Shown here in pieces: positions 1-9,100 of a stretch of 64,000 bases of DNA. Source of the stretch: Hyphomicrobiales bacterium. Its GTDB lineage: Bacteria > Pseudomonadota > Alphaproteobacteria > Rhizobiales > Rhizobiaceae. The position numbers and the translations under genes were made by a program. Position 1 is the first letter of the stretch, and each line of letters begins with the position of its first letter. The notes under the pieces are model-generated. The model was not told where the DNA came from. It worked only from the letters and a program-made list of their open reading frames with translations, and made no database searches. The stretch covers positions 287,083 through 351,082 of the forward strand of contig UCCA01000012.1 in NCBI GenBank assembly GCA_900470805.1, in the 5' to 3' direction.

Positions 1-367
1 CCGAGCAGGGAATGCGCTCGGCGAAGAAACGCTCGAGACCCTCCATGATCGCCCCGACCGCCGCCTCCATCAGGGTGAGGCCGCGGCCAAGCGAGGTCAC
101 CTCGGAGAGCGCGGCCGGCTGGATGGCTTGCGCCACCGGCAGACCGAGACGGTCGAGCCCGGTCAGGTCAGCGAGACGGGTGATGCCGGCCCGGCGGCTG
201 AAAGGGAGTAGCCTGCGAAAACATGCCTCGGCGGTGCCGGGGTCGGCCGGCGTGTCGAGCGGTTGCCTCAAGCTGGCGGCAAGCTCGTCGCGAAATTCGA
301 CAATCCGTCCGTCGATCGCCGGCGGGGCAGGGGCCAGGCCTTCGGCCGTGTCAGCGTCCGATAACAA
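1..367 (-). CDS. YcaO-family protein, N-terminal part (cut by window edge)
   Basis: Only the first ~122 codons are inside the window; the gene runs off the left edge. The frame reads through a segment TRLADLTGLDRLGLPVAQAI and then SLGRGLTLMEAAVGAIMEGL, which matches the start of YcaO domains (ATP-dependent cyclodehydratases or thioamide synthetases acting on peptide backbones). A TTG start at 367 is proposed because GGGAG lies about 8 bases upstream; it overlaps the stop of the preceding cyclase gene, so the two are probably cotranscribed. In rhizobia YcaO genes often pair with a TfuA gene, which would lie outside the window. The catalytic ATP-binding part is not visible, so the reaction cannot be confirmed. 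Confidence 0.72.
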   Translation of the reverse strand, partial: MLSDADTAEGLAPAPPAIDGRIVEFRDELAASLRQPLDTPADPGTAEACFRRLLPFSRRAGITRLADLTGLDRLGLPVAQAIQPAALSEVTSLGRGLTLMEAAVGAIMEGLERFFAERIPCS

Positions 368-3300
368 CGCCCAGCTCCCGGATTGAGCGGCTCGCCCTTT
401 GCAGCAGAGCCATCGCCCCCTGGCTTTCGGCGACGGTCACGGCGGTCAGCAGTTCGGCGGCGACAAGATTAGTGTTCACGTTTCCCCGAGCGCGCAGCAC
501 GGCCCGGCAGCGGTAGAGTTCGGCGAGCCAGTAGGCATGGCCAGTTTCCTTGGCCTGCCGGATGGCGTCGGTGACGACGTCGATGGCCTGCTCATACTTG
601 CCGGCAAGGCCGAGCAGGGTCGCGTGCATGTGAAGATAGATCGGCAGGTCGGCGACGGCGCCGAGATCCTTGAGCAGCGCCAATCCCGCGCCGAACATCT
701 CATGGCCGGCGAGGAGGTCGTCGCTGTGGGCTTTGGCCCAGCCGCCGAAAAGCAGCGACATGCCAGCGAGCGACTGCATCTCATGTTGCTGGGCAAAGAG
801 CTGCATCCGGCTCGAAACATCCGCCAGCCGCTCGAAATCGTCGCGGTAGAAGGCCGAGACCGCCTCAGTGTCGAGCGAATGGGCGGTACTCGGAACATGG
901 CCGATGCGCTCGACCAGGCCAACCATGTCCGCAAGTGCAGTGTCCGAGGCCGAGCCCTGTCCCGTCAGCCAGAGCGACAGAGCGAGTTGTCCGAGGCCGC
1001 AGACTTTGGCGTCGTGGCCGCCATAGAGCGTTCGCGCGGTTTCGGCCGATCGCTCGTCGTAGAGCGCAAGCCCCACCGTGATCGCCTCCTGCGTCTCTTT
1101 GTGCCGGCCTAGATTGAAGTCGATCGCCCAGATGCAATGCTTGACCTGCAGGGCGATTTCGCGATCTTCGGTGCCAAGCATCATCATCTGCACTTCGAGT
1201 GCGCGGTCGTGCATGACGAGAAAGTCGGGCCCGGTCAGCCACCAGCCCCAATAGATCGGAAACCACTTTGGCTGGTCTTCCTTCGGCTGGCGGCGGGCGA
1301 TGGCGACGCCGTCTTCGTACAGCTTGCGGGCGGGCGGAGAATTGGCGCCGACGAGGCCAGTGAGGATCGGGCCGAGCCTGGTGAAGGCGGAAAGCCGCAA
1401 GGCGTCGACTGCCTCGCTTTCGTCCATCTCGGCGCAAAGGGCCAGCGCGTGCTCCAGATGGTGGCGCGCCTCGATCATCGCCGAGCGGCCGGCACTCTCG
1501 GAGCCGGCGGCGATGAACAGCCGAATTGCCTCCTCCGTGAGCCGGGCGCGTTCCGCCTGGTCGGCGAGCCCGCCGGTGTCGATCCATTCCGCCAGCCCAC
1601 GGTCGTCGCTGACGGCGTTGAACAGCCGCCGGTGCAGAACCTGTCGTTGCTTGCGCAGTAGTGCCTTGTAGATCGTTTCCTGGATAAGGGCGTGTCGGAA
1701 GCGGTAGATCACGGTTCCGCCGGTTCGGCCACGCGTCAGAAAGCCGGTTTCGCACAGCACATCCGCCGCATTCACCAGCAACCGACTGGCGAGATCCGGC
1801 AAAAGCGCGTGAAGCAGCGGTAGCGTCGTACGGCCGCCGGCGATCGCCGCGGCTCGCGCCACGTCCCGCGCCGGTCCGAGGCGCGCGAGCCGTTCGTCGA
1901 TAATCCCTTCGAAGGCAAGCGCGTGCGTGTGAGAGACCTTGGCCTCGCCGTCATGCGCGATTGCCTCAGGAATATTCGCCGCATCCGCAGGCGCGATCTC
2001 CGTGATCCACTGGCAGATCTCCTCGATGAACAGCGGAACGCCGCCGGAAATCCGCTCCGTCGCCTCCAGAAGTTCCGGAAGTGCCGTGCGCTTGTGTGCC
2101 GGCCAACTCGCTTCGATCGCCTGCTTCGTCTCGTCGCGATTGAGCGGCTTCAACGACAGGTGCACCACGTCGGCACCGTCGGCCCAATCCATCGTGGCGC
2201 CGGGGCGCAAGGTGACGACGAGAAGGATGGGAAGCCGTGAAACTGTGCGGGCTATTTCCCCAAGGAGGTCCTGCGACGTTGGATCGATCCAGTGAATATC
2301 CTCGACCGCCATGATCAGCGGACCGCGGGCGCCGACGGTCTCCAGCGCATGGATGGTCGCCCGCCGCGCCCTGTCGCGGATTGCCTTGGGATCGCCGCCA
2401 GAGAGGGACTCGTTTCGACCCGCAGCGCCGAGCAGATACGAAAACAGTTCGGCGACGTCTGGCTCTTCTATACCGTGGTGCGCGAACGCGGCGGCGACGG
2501 TTGTCGCCGTCAGGCGTGGGGGGGCAGCCGCCTTGGAGGCCGTGCCGGTAAAGCCATGCATGAGCGGGTGAAGCGTGGAGCGCGCGCCGCCGGGCGCGCA
2601 CTGAAACAGGAGGGCCCTCGATCGCGCTTTGCGGGTAAGCTTGCGGATCTCCCGCAAAAGCCGTGATTTGCCGATGCCGGCGTCGCCTTCGATTGCCAGG
2701 ATCTGGCCTTTCCCGGCCAAGACCTCTCGCCAGCAACGGCCAATTGTCTCAACCTCGGCGGCACGGCCGATGAAGGAACCGCCAAGCCGTCCGAAGGCGT
2801 AGAAGCGGGTGACTTCGGTACGACGTTCGAGCGCGCGCCAAACCCTTTCGGGCTCGGCAAATCCCTTTAGCGACTGGCTGCCCTCGAAGATGAAGGCGTA
2901 GGCGCGTCCAGCAAGGGTCTTCGTTTCCTCCGAGACGAGAATGCTGTCGGGGGCCGCGAGCGCTTCCAGTCGCGTCGCCATGGCGAGCGCCGCCGCCGTC
3001 ACCGGCTCCTGCGAAGGGACTCCCTCGCGCGGTTCCTGGACCAGCGCAATCGAGGTGGCGATGCCGACGCGGACATGCATGTCGCTGCGCCGCGCCTCGC
3101 GGCCGATGCGCCGGCAGGCCTCGATAACGTCGAAGCCAGCGCGAATCGCCAGCGACGCGGCATCGCGCGAGCCAAGTTCCGTCGGGAAAAGGGCAACACC
3201 GCCGTCACCGGCCTCGACCCGCATCACACCGGAACGCGCGACGATCGCCGACCGCACCGCCTGCTGAAAGGCGGAAATCAGCTCCTGGAAGTCCTCGATA

Positions 3301-3452
3301 TCGAGTTGATGGAAAAGATTTGTCGATCCGACAAGATCGTAGCAGAGCGCCGTGATGAGGCGCCGCTCGCTGCCATGCTCCACCGGCCGCGCGCTCCCGC
3401 CCGGCGATTTTCGTGGGTGCTCCGGTGAGTTGGTAGGACTTTCGCTCGCCAT
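351..3452 (-). CDS. Class III adenylate/guanylate cyclase-AAA ATPase-TPR protein
   Basis: This 1033-residue protein joins three parts. The first is an N-terminal class III nucleotide cyclase domain (residues ~30-190) with the two metal aspartates in ALCYDLVGST (D39) and VEAGDGGVALF (D83). The second is an AAA_16/STAND-like ATPase with Walker A GDAGIGKS (~255-262) and a Walker B-like VEDIHWID. The third is a long helical C-terminal half typical of TPR repeats. The ATG at 3452 is preferred over the upstream TTG (3485) because AAGGGG lies five bases before it. The architecture is a common soluble cyclase-type signalling protein. Whether it makes cAMP is inferred. Its 3' end overlaps the YcaO gene, suggesting a shared operon, possibly regulating or accompanying a modified-peptide pathway. 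Confidence 0.85.
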   Translation of the reverse strand: MASESPTNSPEHPRKSPGGSARPVEHGSERRLITALCYDLVGSTNLFHQLDIEDFQELISAFQQAVRSAIVARSGVMRVEAGDGGVALFPTELGSRDAASLAIRAGFDVIEACRRIGREARRSDMHVRVGIATSIALVQEPREGVPSQEPVTAAALAMATRLEALAAPDSILVSEETKTLAGRAYAFIFEGSQSLKGFAEPERVWRALERRTEVTRFYAFGRLGGSFIGRAAEVETIGRCWREVLAGKGQILAIEGDAGIGKSRLLREIRKLTRKARSRALLFQCAPGGARSTLHPLMHGFTGTASKAAAPPRLTATTVAAAFAHHGIEEPDVAELFSYLLGAAGRNESLSGGDPKAIRDRARRATIHALETVGARGPLIMAVEDIHWIDPTSQDLLGEIARTVSRLPILLVVTLRPGATMDWADGADVVHLSLKPLNRDETKQAIEASWPAHKRTALPELLEATERISGGVPLFIEEICQWITEIAPADAANIPEAIAHDGEAKVSHTHALAFEGIIDERLARLGPARDVARAAAIAGGRTTLPLLHALLPDLASRLLVNAADVLCETGFLTRGRTGGTVIYRFRHALIQETIYKALLRKQRQVLHRRLFNAVSDDRGLAEWIDTGGLADQAERARLTEEAIRLFIAAGSESAGRSAMIEARHHLEHALALCAEMDESEAVDALRLSAFTRLGPILTGLVGANSPPARKLYEDGVAIARRQPKEDQPKWFPIYWGWWLTGPDFLVMHDRALEVQMMMLGTEDREIALQVKHCIWAIDFNLGRHKETQEAITVGLALYDERSAETARTLYGGHDAKVCGLGQLALSLWLTGQGSASDTALADMVGLVERIGHVPSTAHSLDTEAVSAFYRDDFERLADVSSRMQLFAQQHEMQSLAGMSLLFGGWAKAHSDDLLAGHEMFGAGLALLKDLGAVADLPIYLHMHATLLGLAGKYEQAIDVVTDAIRQAKETGHAYWLAELYRCRAVLRARGNVNTNLVAAELLTAVTVAESQGAMALLQRASRSIRELGVVIGR

Positions 3453-4006
3453 CACCGCCCCTTGCGTGTCTGCTAAATCCTGCAACCGACAGAGCGACTA
3501 TAACACAGGCCGACACGGTGTGTCGGTAGCCAAAAGTTGAGAGGAGACCGGATTGTGCGCGGCATGAAATGCCGTGCGGCGGCGCAGACCCGCACGTCGA
3601 GATTACACAACGCTTTCAGAGAGAGTGGTACGCCGTAGAGGCGTGGCACCACATCCAGAAACACATGGCTTTTTCTGTACGCAAAGGCCTTGGACCCCTG
3701 CATTGTTCCACCGCCTACAAAATGGGTTCGGTACGCACAACGGGCCAAGCGGCGGCATTCGAGCCGTCTTTTCCATTCGGTCACTAGGCGGTACACTCCG
3801 GTCCGCTTTGCGCCAACAGCGGTCATCAGCCCGGTGTATCCACTCAGATTTCACGTCGTTCTTCCCGCCCACCGAAACAGCTAGGTTAGAATTGCCATAG
3901 GACAAAGCGGCGCCTTTCCTGCGCCCGAATTAACCGTAACGTACTTCAAATCTCGCGGGCTTCCTGATCACATCTCGGCGCAAACTCTAAATCAGGAGGA
4001 ATGCGC
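3453..4006. other. Intergenic region upstream of the sulfatase
   Basis: No convincing gene is seen in these 554 bases. Short open frames on both strands lack ribosome sites and protein-like composition. It must hold divergent promoters for the cyclase (minus) and the sulfatase (plus). A short element at 3801-3822 (GTCCGCTTTGCGCCAACAGC...) recurs in related form at 5721-5742 on the other side of the sulfatase. Confidence 0.5.
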
Positions 4007-5662
4007 ATGTCAGTCGATAGGCCACAAGATGTGTCAACGACAGAGGGTGTGACACGACGCAATCTACTTATTGGATCAACGGCACTTGCAGCAGGCGCTG
4101 CTACGGCGACAAATATCGTCGGCTCGGCCGCCGCCTATGCCCAGACGGCTACGCCTTCAAGCGGAAAACCGAATATTCTGGTTATCTGGGGTGATGACAT
4201 CGGTACATGGAACATCAGCCATAACAATCGCGGCATGATGGGTTACATGACACCGAACATCGATCGCATAGCCAGTGAAGGTCTTTCCTTCACCGACTAC
4301 TATTCCCAACAGAGTTGTACTGCGGGCCGAGCTGCCTTCATTGGCGGCAATGTGCCTGTGCGCACCGGTATGACGAAGGTCGGGCTACCCGGCGCACCTC
4401 AGGGATGGCAGAAAAACGATGTTACGATGGCAACGGTCCTGAAAAGTCAGGGATACGCCACTGGCCAGTTCGGCAAGAACCACCAGGGTGACAGGGACGA
4501 GCATCTCCCTACGATGCACGGCTTTGATGAGTTCCTTGGCAATCTCTACCACCTGAATGCAGAGGAAGAGCCGGAAAACCGCGACTACCCAAAGGATCGC
4601 GTGATGCCCAGCGGCAAAACCTTCGTTCAACAGTTCGGCCCGCGTGGCGTGCTTCATACATGGGCGAACGCTGACGGTACCCAGAAAATTGAGAACACGG
4701 GGCCGCTGACGAAGAAGAGAATGGAAACGATCGACGATGAAACGCTCGCCGCGGCAAAAGATTTCATCACCCGCCAGAACCAGGCCGGCAAGCCGTTTTT
4801 TGTTTGGTGGAACGCGACCCGAATGCATTTCCGTACCCACGTCAAGGAAGAGCACACCGGAATATCCGGGCCGAGCGGCGACGAATATCATGATGGCATG
4901 GTCGAGCACGATATGGACGTCGGCGAACTGCTGAAGCTACTGGATGACCTCGGCCTGACCAAGGACACTGTTGTCATGTATTCGACAGACAACGGGCCGC
5001 ACTACAACACATGGCCAGATGCTGGCACGACACCCTTTCGAAGTGAGAAGAACTCCAATTGGGAAGGCGCTTACCGCTCCCCAACTTTCGCGCGCTGGCC
5101 AGGACACTTTCCAGCCGGAAAGACGCTGAACGGCATCGTTTCGCACGAAGATTGGTTGCCGACGCTGGCAGCGATTGCCGGAGAGCCGGATATCAAGTCA
5201 AAGCTGGCAAACAGCATTGAGCTGAACGGGCGAACCTACAGGAATTATATCGACGGCTACAATCAACTGGATTACTTCTCCGGCAAGGTTGCGGAGTCAC
5301 CTCGCCACGAATTCTGGTACGTAAACGATGACGGCCAGGTCGTTGCCGCACGCTACGATGATTGGAAGGTGGTCTTCTTGGAAAATCGCGGCGAGGCTCT
5401 CGGCGTATGGCGGGAGCCCTTTACCGAATTGCGCTTGCCGTTGCTGTTTCACCTTCGTCGGGACCCTTTCGAAAAGGCACAGCACAATGCCAACACCTAC
5501 AATGACTGGTTTCTTGATCGCGCTTTTGTAATCGTGCCGATCCAAGGACTGGCGGCGCAGTTCCTGCAGACGATGAAGGACTATCCTCCGAGCCAATCCC
5601 CCGGCTCATTCAATCTAAGCAAGATTGAAGCGTCGCTGCGCGGAGCAGGTGGCGGCGATTAA
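4007..5662 (+). CDS. Tat-exported arylsulfatase
   Basis: A sulfatase-family hydrolase of 551 residues, predicted to cleave sulfate esters in the periplasm. The N-terminus holds a twin-arginine signal (TRRNLLIGSTALAAGAA) ending near AYAQ. The metal site begins with WGDDIG. The modification motif C-T-A-G-R (Cys104) fits C-x-P/A-x-R, the site converted to formylglycine. Further active-site stretches include GKNHQG and YSTDNGPHYNTW. ATG 4007 is chosen over 4001 because AGGAGG ends seven bases before it. The gene stands alone, with no visible formylglycine-generating enzyme or transporter beside it. The substrate is unknown. Confidence 0.92.
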   Translation: MSVDRPQDVSTTEGVTRRNLLIGSTALAAGAATATNIVGSAAAYAQTATPSSGKPNILVIWGDDIGTWNISHNNRGMMGYMTPNIDRIASEGLSFTDYYSQQSCTAGRAAFIGGNVPVRTGMTKVGLPGAPQGWQKNDVTMATVLKSQGYATGQFGKNHQGDRDEHLPTMHGFDEFLGNLYHLNAEEEPENRDYPKDRVMPSGKTFVQQFGPRGVLHTWANADGTQKIENTGPLTKKRMETIDDETLAAAKDFITRQNQAGKPFFVWWNATRMHFRTHVKEEHTGISGPSGDEYHDGMVEHDMDVGELLKLLDDLGLTKDTVVMYSTDNGPHYNTWPDAGTTPFRSEKNSNWEGAYRSPTFARWPGHFPAGKTLNGIVSHEDWLPTLAAIAGEPDIKSKLANSIELNGRTYRNYIDGYNQLDYFSGKVAESPRHEFWYVNDDGQVVAARYDDWKVVFLENRGEALGVWREPFTELRLPLLFHLRRDPFEKAQHNANTYNDWFLDRAFVIVPIQGLAAQFLQTMKDYPPSQSPGSFNLSKIEASLRGAGGGD

Positions 5663-5769
5663 GCTAGTGATTTGGAGGAGCCCGGATGTCCGAAATCCTC
5701 CAAGTCGAACGCTTCTCAACGTCCGCTTTGGGCCGAATGCGGCCTTCCGCCTCGCGCTAAGAGGAGATA

Positions 5770-5991
5770 TTGGCTACGGTGATAGAACGTGTTGTAGCGG
5801 GTCCCCAGCCAATATTGCGAGACCCGCTCGAACACGGCGGATGGCTCAAGGAACCTGCGGCCAAGATCTCCCAAGCTATTGAGGAGACGCCACTTTTCCG
5901 AGGGGAAGATGGTCGCAAATTTAGATCGAAAGATCGGTCAAAAATGAATTGCCTGGGGACCTTGGATTCTCACATGATTTCAATGACTTAG
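5770..5991 (+). pseudogene. Possible truncated reading frame ending in repeat copy A
   Basis: A TTG codon preceded by AGGAGATA opens a frame of 73 codons beginning MATVIERVVAGPQPILRDPL. The first ~60 residues look protein-like, then the frame runs into the direct repeat and stops there. It could be the 5' stub of a gene interrupted when the repeat arrived. I do not recognise a family, and it may be fortuitous. Confidence 0.22.
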
Positions 5992-6104
5992 AGAAAAATC
6001 CTGAAATCCCCTCTCTTTTCCCATCGCGAGCGACCGTGGATGCCACCTTTGTGCCCTGGCTTTGGGCCTCGGTCAACGAGGCTCGTGGAGGGAAATAATT
6101 TCCG
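5970..6104 (+). repeat. Direct repeat, copy A (partner at 16743-16880)
   Basis: Begins CACATGATTTCAATGACTTA. It shares that 21-base block and a perfectly identical core of ~46 bases (from CGCGAGCGACCGTGGATGCC to GGGCCTC) with copy B in the same orientation; both end near ATTTCCG. The two copies bracket the amide operon and the SDR gene. Confidence 0.85.
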
Positions 6105-6253
6105 AAACCGGTTCAGGTTCATGCCGTTCGGAAGCGACAACGGACAGCCACTCAAAAACGGGCGTTTTGCGGAGTCAGTCTTATCGAGTAGGGGATGGCA
6201 CTGGCCACGCACCTGAGAATGCTCTGACGCGACCATGCCACGAGGCACAATGG

Positions 6254-7999
6254 CTATTGAAGATCAGGCTTTCCATCGGGCATCACCAGCGGCAGATAGT
6301 AATGTGGCTGACGCATAATCACCAGGTCCTTCCGGCGCGCCACGTTGGTCGGATAGGTCGGGTTTGTGCTCGACAGGTCGATATCGACGACCGCAAGATC
6401 TCCATCGAGCACGATTGCTTCCTTCCTCGGGAAGGCGAAGGTATCCGGCCCGAAGATGCCGCTGAGGCCAGCCGATTTGTTTCCCGCGGTCTTGGTATTG
6501 GAGAATGCGAAGTAGCAGTTGTTTTCGCCTGCACGAACCCGGTAGTGGTGCCAGTGCAAAGGGTCTGCGCCAAAGGGTATCGGTTCAGGCTGCCTGACCG
6601 CGCTCCCTGCGTGACCAAAATGGAAGCCGTCACTGATGCTCGAGGGGCAGCAGATCAGGTCGCAGCCCCTGAGTGCCAGGATGCGGCCAGCCTCCGGGAA
6701 GGCTGCATCGTGGCCTATCAGGACACCCACCCGTCCGAGGGGAAGATCGAAGACGCAAAATTCGTCACCCGGCGTTGCCCAGGCATGCTCGTTCTCAGTC
6801 AGGTGAATCTGGCGATAGGTGGCGGTGGGCGTGTTCGGTCTGGCGATGATAGCGCTGCAGTACCGTTGCCCATCGCTTACCTCCGCAAAGCCGGCGATGA
6901 TGCAGATATCCAGCCGCTCGGATAGATTGCCGATCGCCTGTACCGCCGGATGTGAACTCGACGTTGCCGTTTCTCCCGGCGTTGCGAGGCCGGTCAACGC
7001 AAAAGCGGGGAAGACGATGAGTTCTGCGCGCTGTGCCTTCGCATCTTCAGTCAGGCCCGCCATCGTTGTCAGGTTGGCGTCTATATCCGATGATGGCGTG
7101 AACTCGCCGACGGCAATGCGACCGACACGCCCGTCTTCGATAGATTGGTGCCCATAGAGGCGGAAGAATTCCCTTGGATTCCAGGTGAATGTATTGGTCA
7201 TCAGCTCCATGTAAAGCTCTGGCCGACGCTGCTGCATGACCGGCTCGCCCGCGACCTGTCTCTTGCGCGATCGCGCGGGATCGATCAGGCCGTAGGCAAT
7301 ACCGTCGCCGTCGTCGACAACGTCGAGAATCTCAGCCTCCGGCCCGATGATGCAGCTACCACCAGAAAATTGGACGCCGCGCTCCAGGCCCCAGCGGTTG
7401 CTCTCCATCAGGTAGCAGCCGTTCTCGTACGCCCGACTGATCCAGTATGGCGCAGGGGTCCGTTCGGCCAGCCAGTTGGAAATGTGGCAGATCACGTCGG
7501 CTCCGTCGATTGCGACAAGGCGTGCTGTCTCGATGAAGTGAATGTCCATGCAGATCAGCATCGCGATCCGCCCGATCTTCGTCTCGAAGACCTGATGGCC
7601 AAGGTCACCTGACGCCGCCCATTTCGGCTCGGAAATATAGGGGTGAGTCTTGCGATGCACCCCGACGATGCCCTCCGGCCCGATCAGCGCCGCCGAATTG
7701 TAGTAGAGGTTGGTCTGCCTGTCGACTTCGGGAAGGCCGACGACGATGTGGCAATCGTGACTGCGGGCCAGCTCCACAAAGCGGTCGGTGCTCGGCCCCG
7801 GAATCGTCTCGACGAAGTCGGCGACCTCTGCCCGGTCATACCAGCAGTAGCCCGTGGTCGCCATCTCAGGTGTCGTGATGAGTTTGGCGCCGGCCTTGGC
7901 TGCATCCTCCACCAGCGCCAGAAGCGCGTCCACGTTTCGTTTTTTCTCACCGAAATGCGGCTCGAATTGCACGGCTGCTGCCTTGAACGGGGCGGTCAT
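6254..7999 (-). CDS. Two-domain nitrilase-superfamily amidase; second domain catalytically degenerate
   Basis: A carbon-nitrogen hydrolase of 581 residues made of two tandem nitrilase domains. Domain 1 (~1-270) has the full Glu-Lys-Cys triad: E45 in TTPEMATTGY, K117 in VHRKTHPY and C150 in LICMDIHF. Domain 2 (~290-570) keeps the fold signatures, but the three positions read A332 (FPAFALTG), Q397 (YRQIHL) and G429 (LIGHDAAF), so it cannot be an active hydrolase. ATG 7999 is set by GGAG 8 bases upstream; longer in-frame upstream sequence belongs to the fmdA antisense frame. It is the last gene of the amide operon, 62 bases after fmdA. It probably hydrolyses an amide or nitrile-derived substrate; the exact one is unknown. 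Confidence 0.88.
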   Translation of the reverse strand: MTAPFKAAAVQFEPHFGEKKRNVDALLALVEDAAKAGAKLITTPEMATTGYCWYDRAEVADFVETIPGPSTDRFVELARSHDCHIVVGLPEVDRQTNLYYNSAALIGPEGIVGVHRKTHPYISEPKWAASGDLGHQVFETKIGRIAMLICMDIHFIETARLVAIDGADVICHISNWLAERTPAPYWISRAYENGCYLMESNRWGLERGVQFSGGSCIIGPEAEILDVVDDGDGIAYGLIDPARSRKRQVAGEPVMQQRRPELYMELMTNTFTWNPREFFRLYGHQSIEDGRVGRIAVGEFTPSSDIDANLTTMAGLTEDAKAQRAELIVFPAFALTGLATPGETATSSSHPAVQAIGNLSERLDICIIAGFAEVSDGQRYCSAIIARPNTPTATYRQIHLTENEHAWATPGDEFCVFDLPLGRVGVLIGHDAAFPEAGRILALRGCDLICCPSSISDGFHFGHAGSAVRQPEPIPFGADPLHWHHYRVRAGENNCYFAFSNTKTAGNKSAGLSGIFGPDTFAFPRKEAIVLDGDLAVVDIDLSSTNPTYPTNVARRKDLVIMRQPHYYLPLVMPDGKPDLQ

Positions 8000-8061
8000 C
8001 GATATCTCCATTGGGGTGGAATGGACCGCCCGGATATCGAGCGGTCCGCAAGACGTGTCGG

Positions 8062-9060
8062 TCAGGCAGCAATGCCGACGATCGATTTCAGCACCGAGGC
8101 GCCAACCGTGTATTTTGGGTCGACCATATTGCCGAGTCGCACACGACCGCATTGGGTCAACAGCATGTATGCGTCGATCTCGTCGAAGCCGAAGTCGGCA
8201 GCCATCCAGCGGATGAGCTCGCGGTATGCGCTGCGTGCTGCATCCTCCATCGGGCGTGCCGAGCCGATGGTCATGTAGAAGCGGTCGTTCTCGAGGCGTG
8301 GCGTCTTGATGGTCCAGCCCTTGATCAGGTCGATCTGAACGGTGGTCACCGTCGGATGCTCGAGTGCCACGCCACAAAGTTCGCCGTCGCCCTGCGCGGC
8401 GTGGCAATCGCCGAGGTAGAGATAGGCGCCCTTGGTGTTCACTGGCAGGTAGATCACGGTATCGGGGCAGACGTCTGGAAGGTCCATGTTGCCGCCGTAG
8501 TAGTCGGGAACGAGCGAGGAGATCGCTTCGATTTCCGGTGCCGTACCGATCGTGCCGATGAAGGGCTCATAGGGAAGCGTGATCTTGTCGCTCCACTTCA
8601 CGCCGGTCTCTGCATCCACATGCAGCTTCCGCACCCGCTCGGGGAGGGGGGCGGTCAGCATTGCCGTATCTGCGGTTGGAACCAGGCCGCCGAACTCCGG
8701 CATTATGACGGTCGTGCCGCGAGGCTGAGGTCCGCGTGGCACGATGCTTTTGATGTGAACGGCGAGGCAATCGCCCTTCTCGGCCCCGTTGACATAGATC
8801 GGGCCGTTTTGCGGATTGAGGAAGGGGAAGTTGAGGATCTTGGAAGGGCTGTCGGTTTCGTGCTTGATCGCTCCTTCGAAGGCATCATGGGTCTCCGCCG
8901 AGACAATAGAGCCCGGATCGACTCTGAGGACTGGGTCGACATAGGCGCCATAGACATAGTGATACTTGCCTTGGCTCTCCTCGGTGATGGCGTAGGTCTC
9001 GCCGGCCTTGCCCTTGGCAACGCCCTTGCGGGCCATGATCGTTTCTTCGAGCCAGGTCAT
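8062..9060 (-). CDS. fmdA: Acetamidase/formamidase
   Basis: FmdA_AmdA-family enzyme of 332 residues that releases ammonia from formamide or acetamide in the cytoplasm. Family hallmarks include GDCLAVHIKSI, TTVIMPEFGGL, PYEPFIGTIGTAP, YYGGNMDLPD and LYLGDCHAAQGDGE. The start at 9060 (MTWLEETI) has AGGAG six bases upstream. It follows the ABC transporter genes by 40 bases and precedes the nitrilase-like gene. This order, importer then amidase, resembles the fmd clusters of methylotrophs and supports use of short amides as a nitrogen source. Confidence 0.92.
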   Translation of the reverse strand: MTWLEETIMARKGVAKGKAGETYAITEESQGKYHYVYGAYVDPVLRVDPGSIVSAETHDAFEGAIKHETDSPSKILNFPFLNPQNGPIYVNGAEKGDCLAVHIKSIVPRGPQPRGTTVIMPEFGGLVPTADTAMLTAPLPERVRKLHVDAETGVKWSDKITLPYEPFIGTIGTAPEIEAISSLVPDYYGGNMDLPDVCPDTVIYLPVNTKGAYLYLGDCHAAQGDGELCGVALEHPTVTTVQIDLIKGWTIKTPRLENDRFYMTIGSARPMEDAARSAYRELIRWMAADFGFDEIDAYMLLTQCGRVRLGNMVDPKYTVGASVLKSIVGIAA

Positions 9061-9100
9061 ATGGTGCTCCTTTGTTTGCTCAGTTTGCTGTTTTGATGTG

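Larger units (their letters stand above)
5663..6253. other. Intergenic region with gene remnant and repeat copy A
   Basis: A 591-base gap between convergent genes. It contains a short rhizobial-type repeat (5721-5742), a possible truncated reading frame (5770-5991) and copy A of a ~135 bp direct repeat (5970-6104). Nothing else gene-like is seen. Confidence 0.5.

Noticed and set aside
3473..3905. Overlapping minus-strand frames upstream of the sulfatase
   Set aside because: No ribosome sites, Arg/Cys-rich irregular composition, and they resemble translations of a non-coding rhizobial repeat.
6062..6925. Long plus-strand frame opposite the nitrilase gene
   Set aside because: It is the complement of a clear nitrilase coding sequence; high-GC codon bias keeps the antisense frame open.
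8000..8407. In-frame extension upstream of the nitrilase start giving a 717-residue protein
   Set aside because: This stretch is antisense-frame sequence inside fmdA with Arg-rich shadow composition; the ribosome site and family length set the start at 7999.
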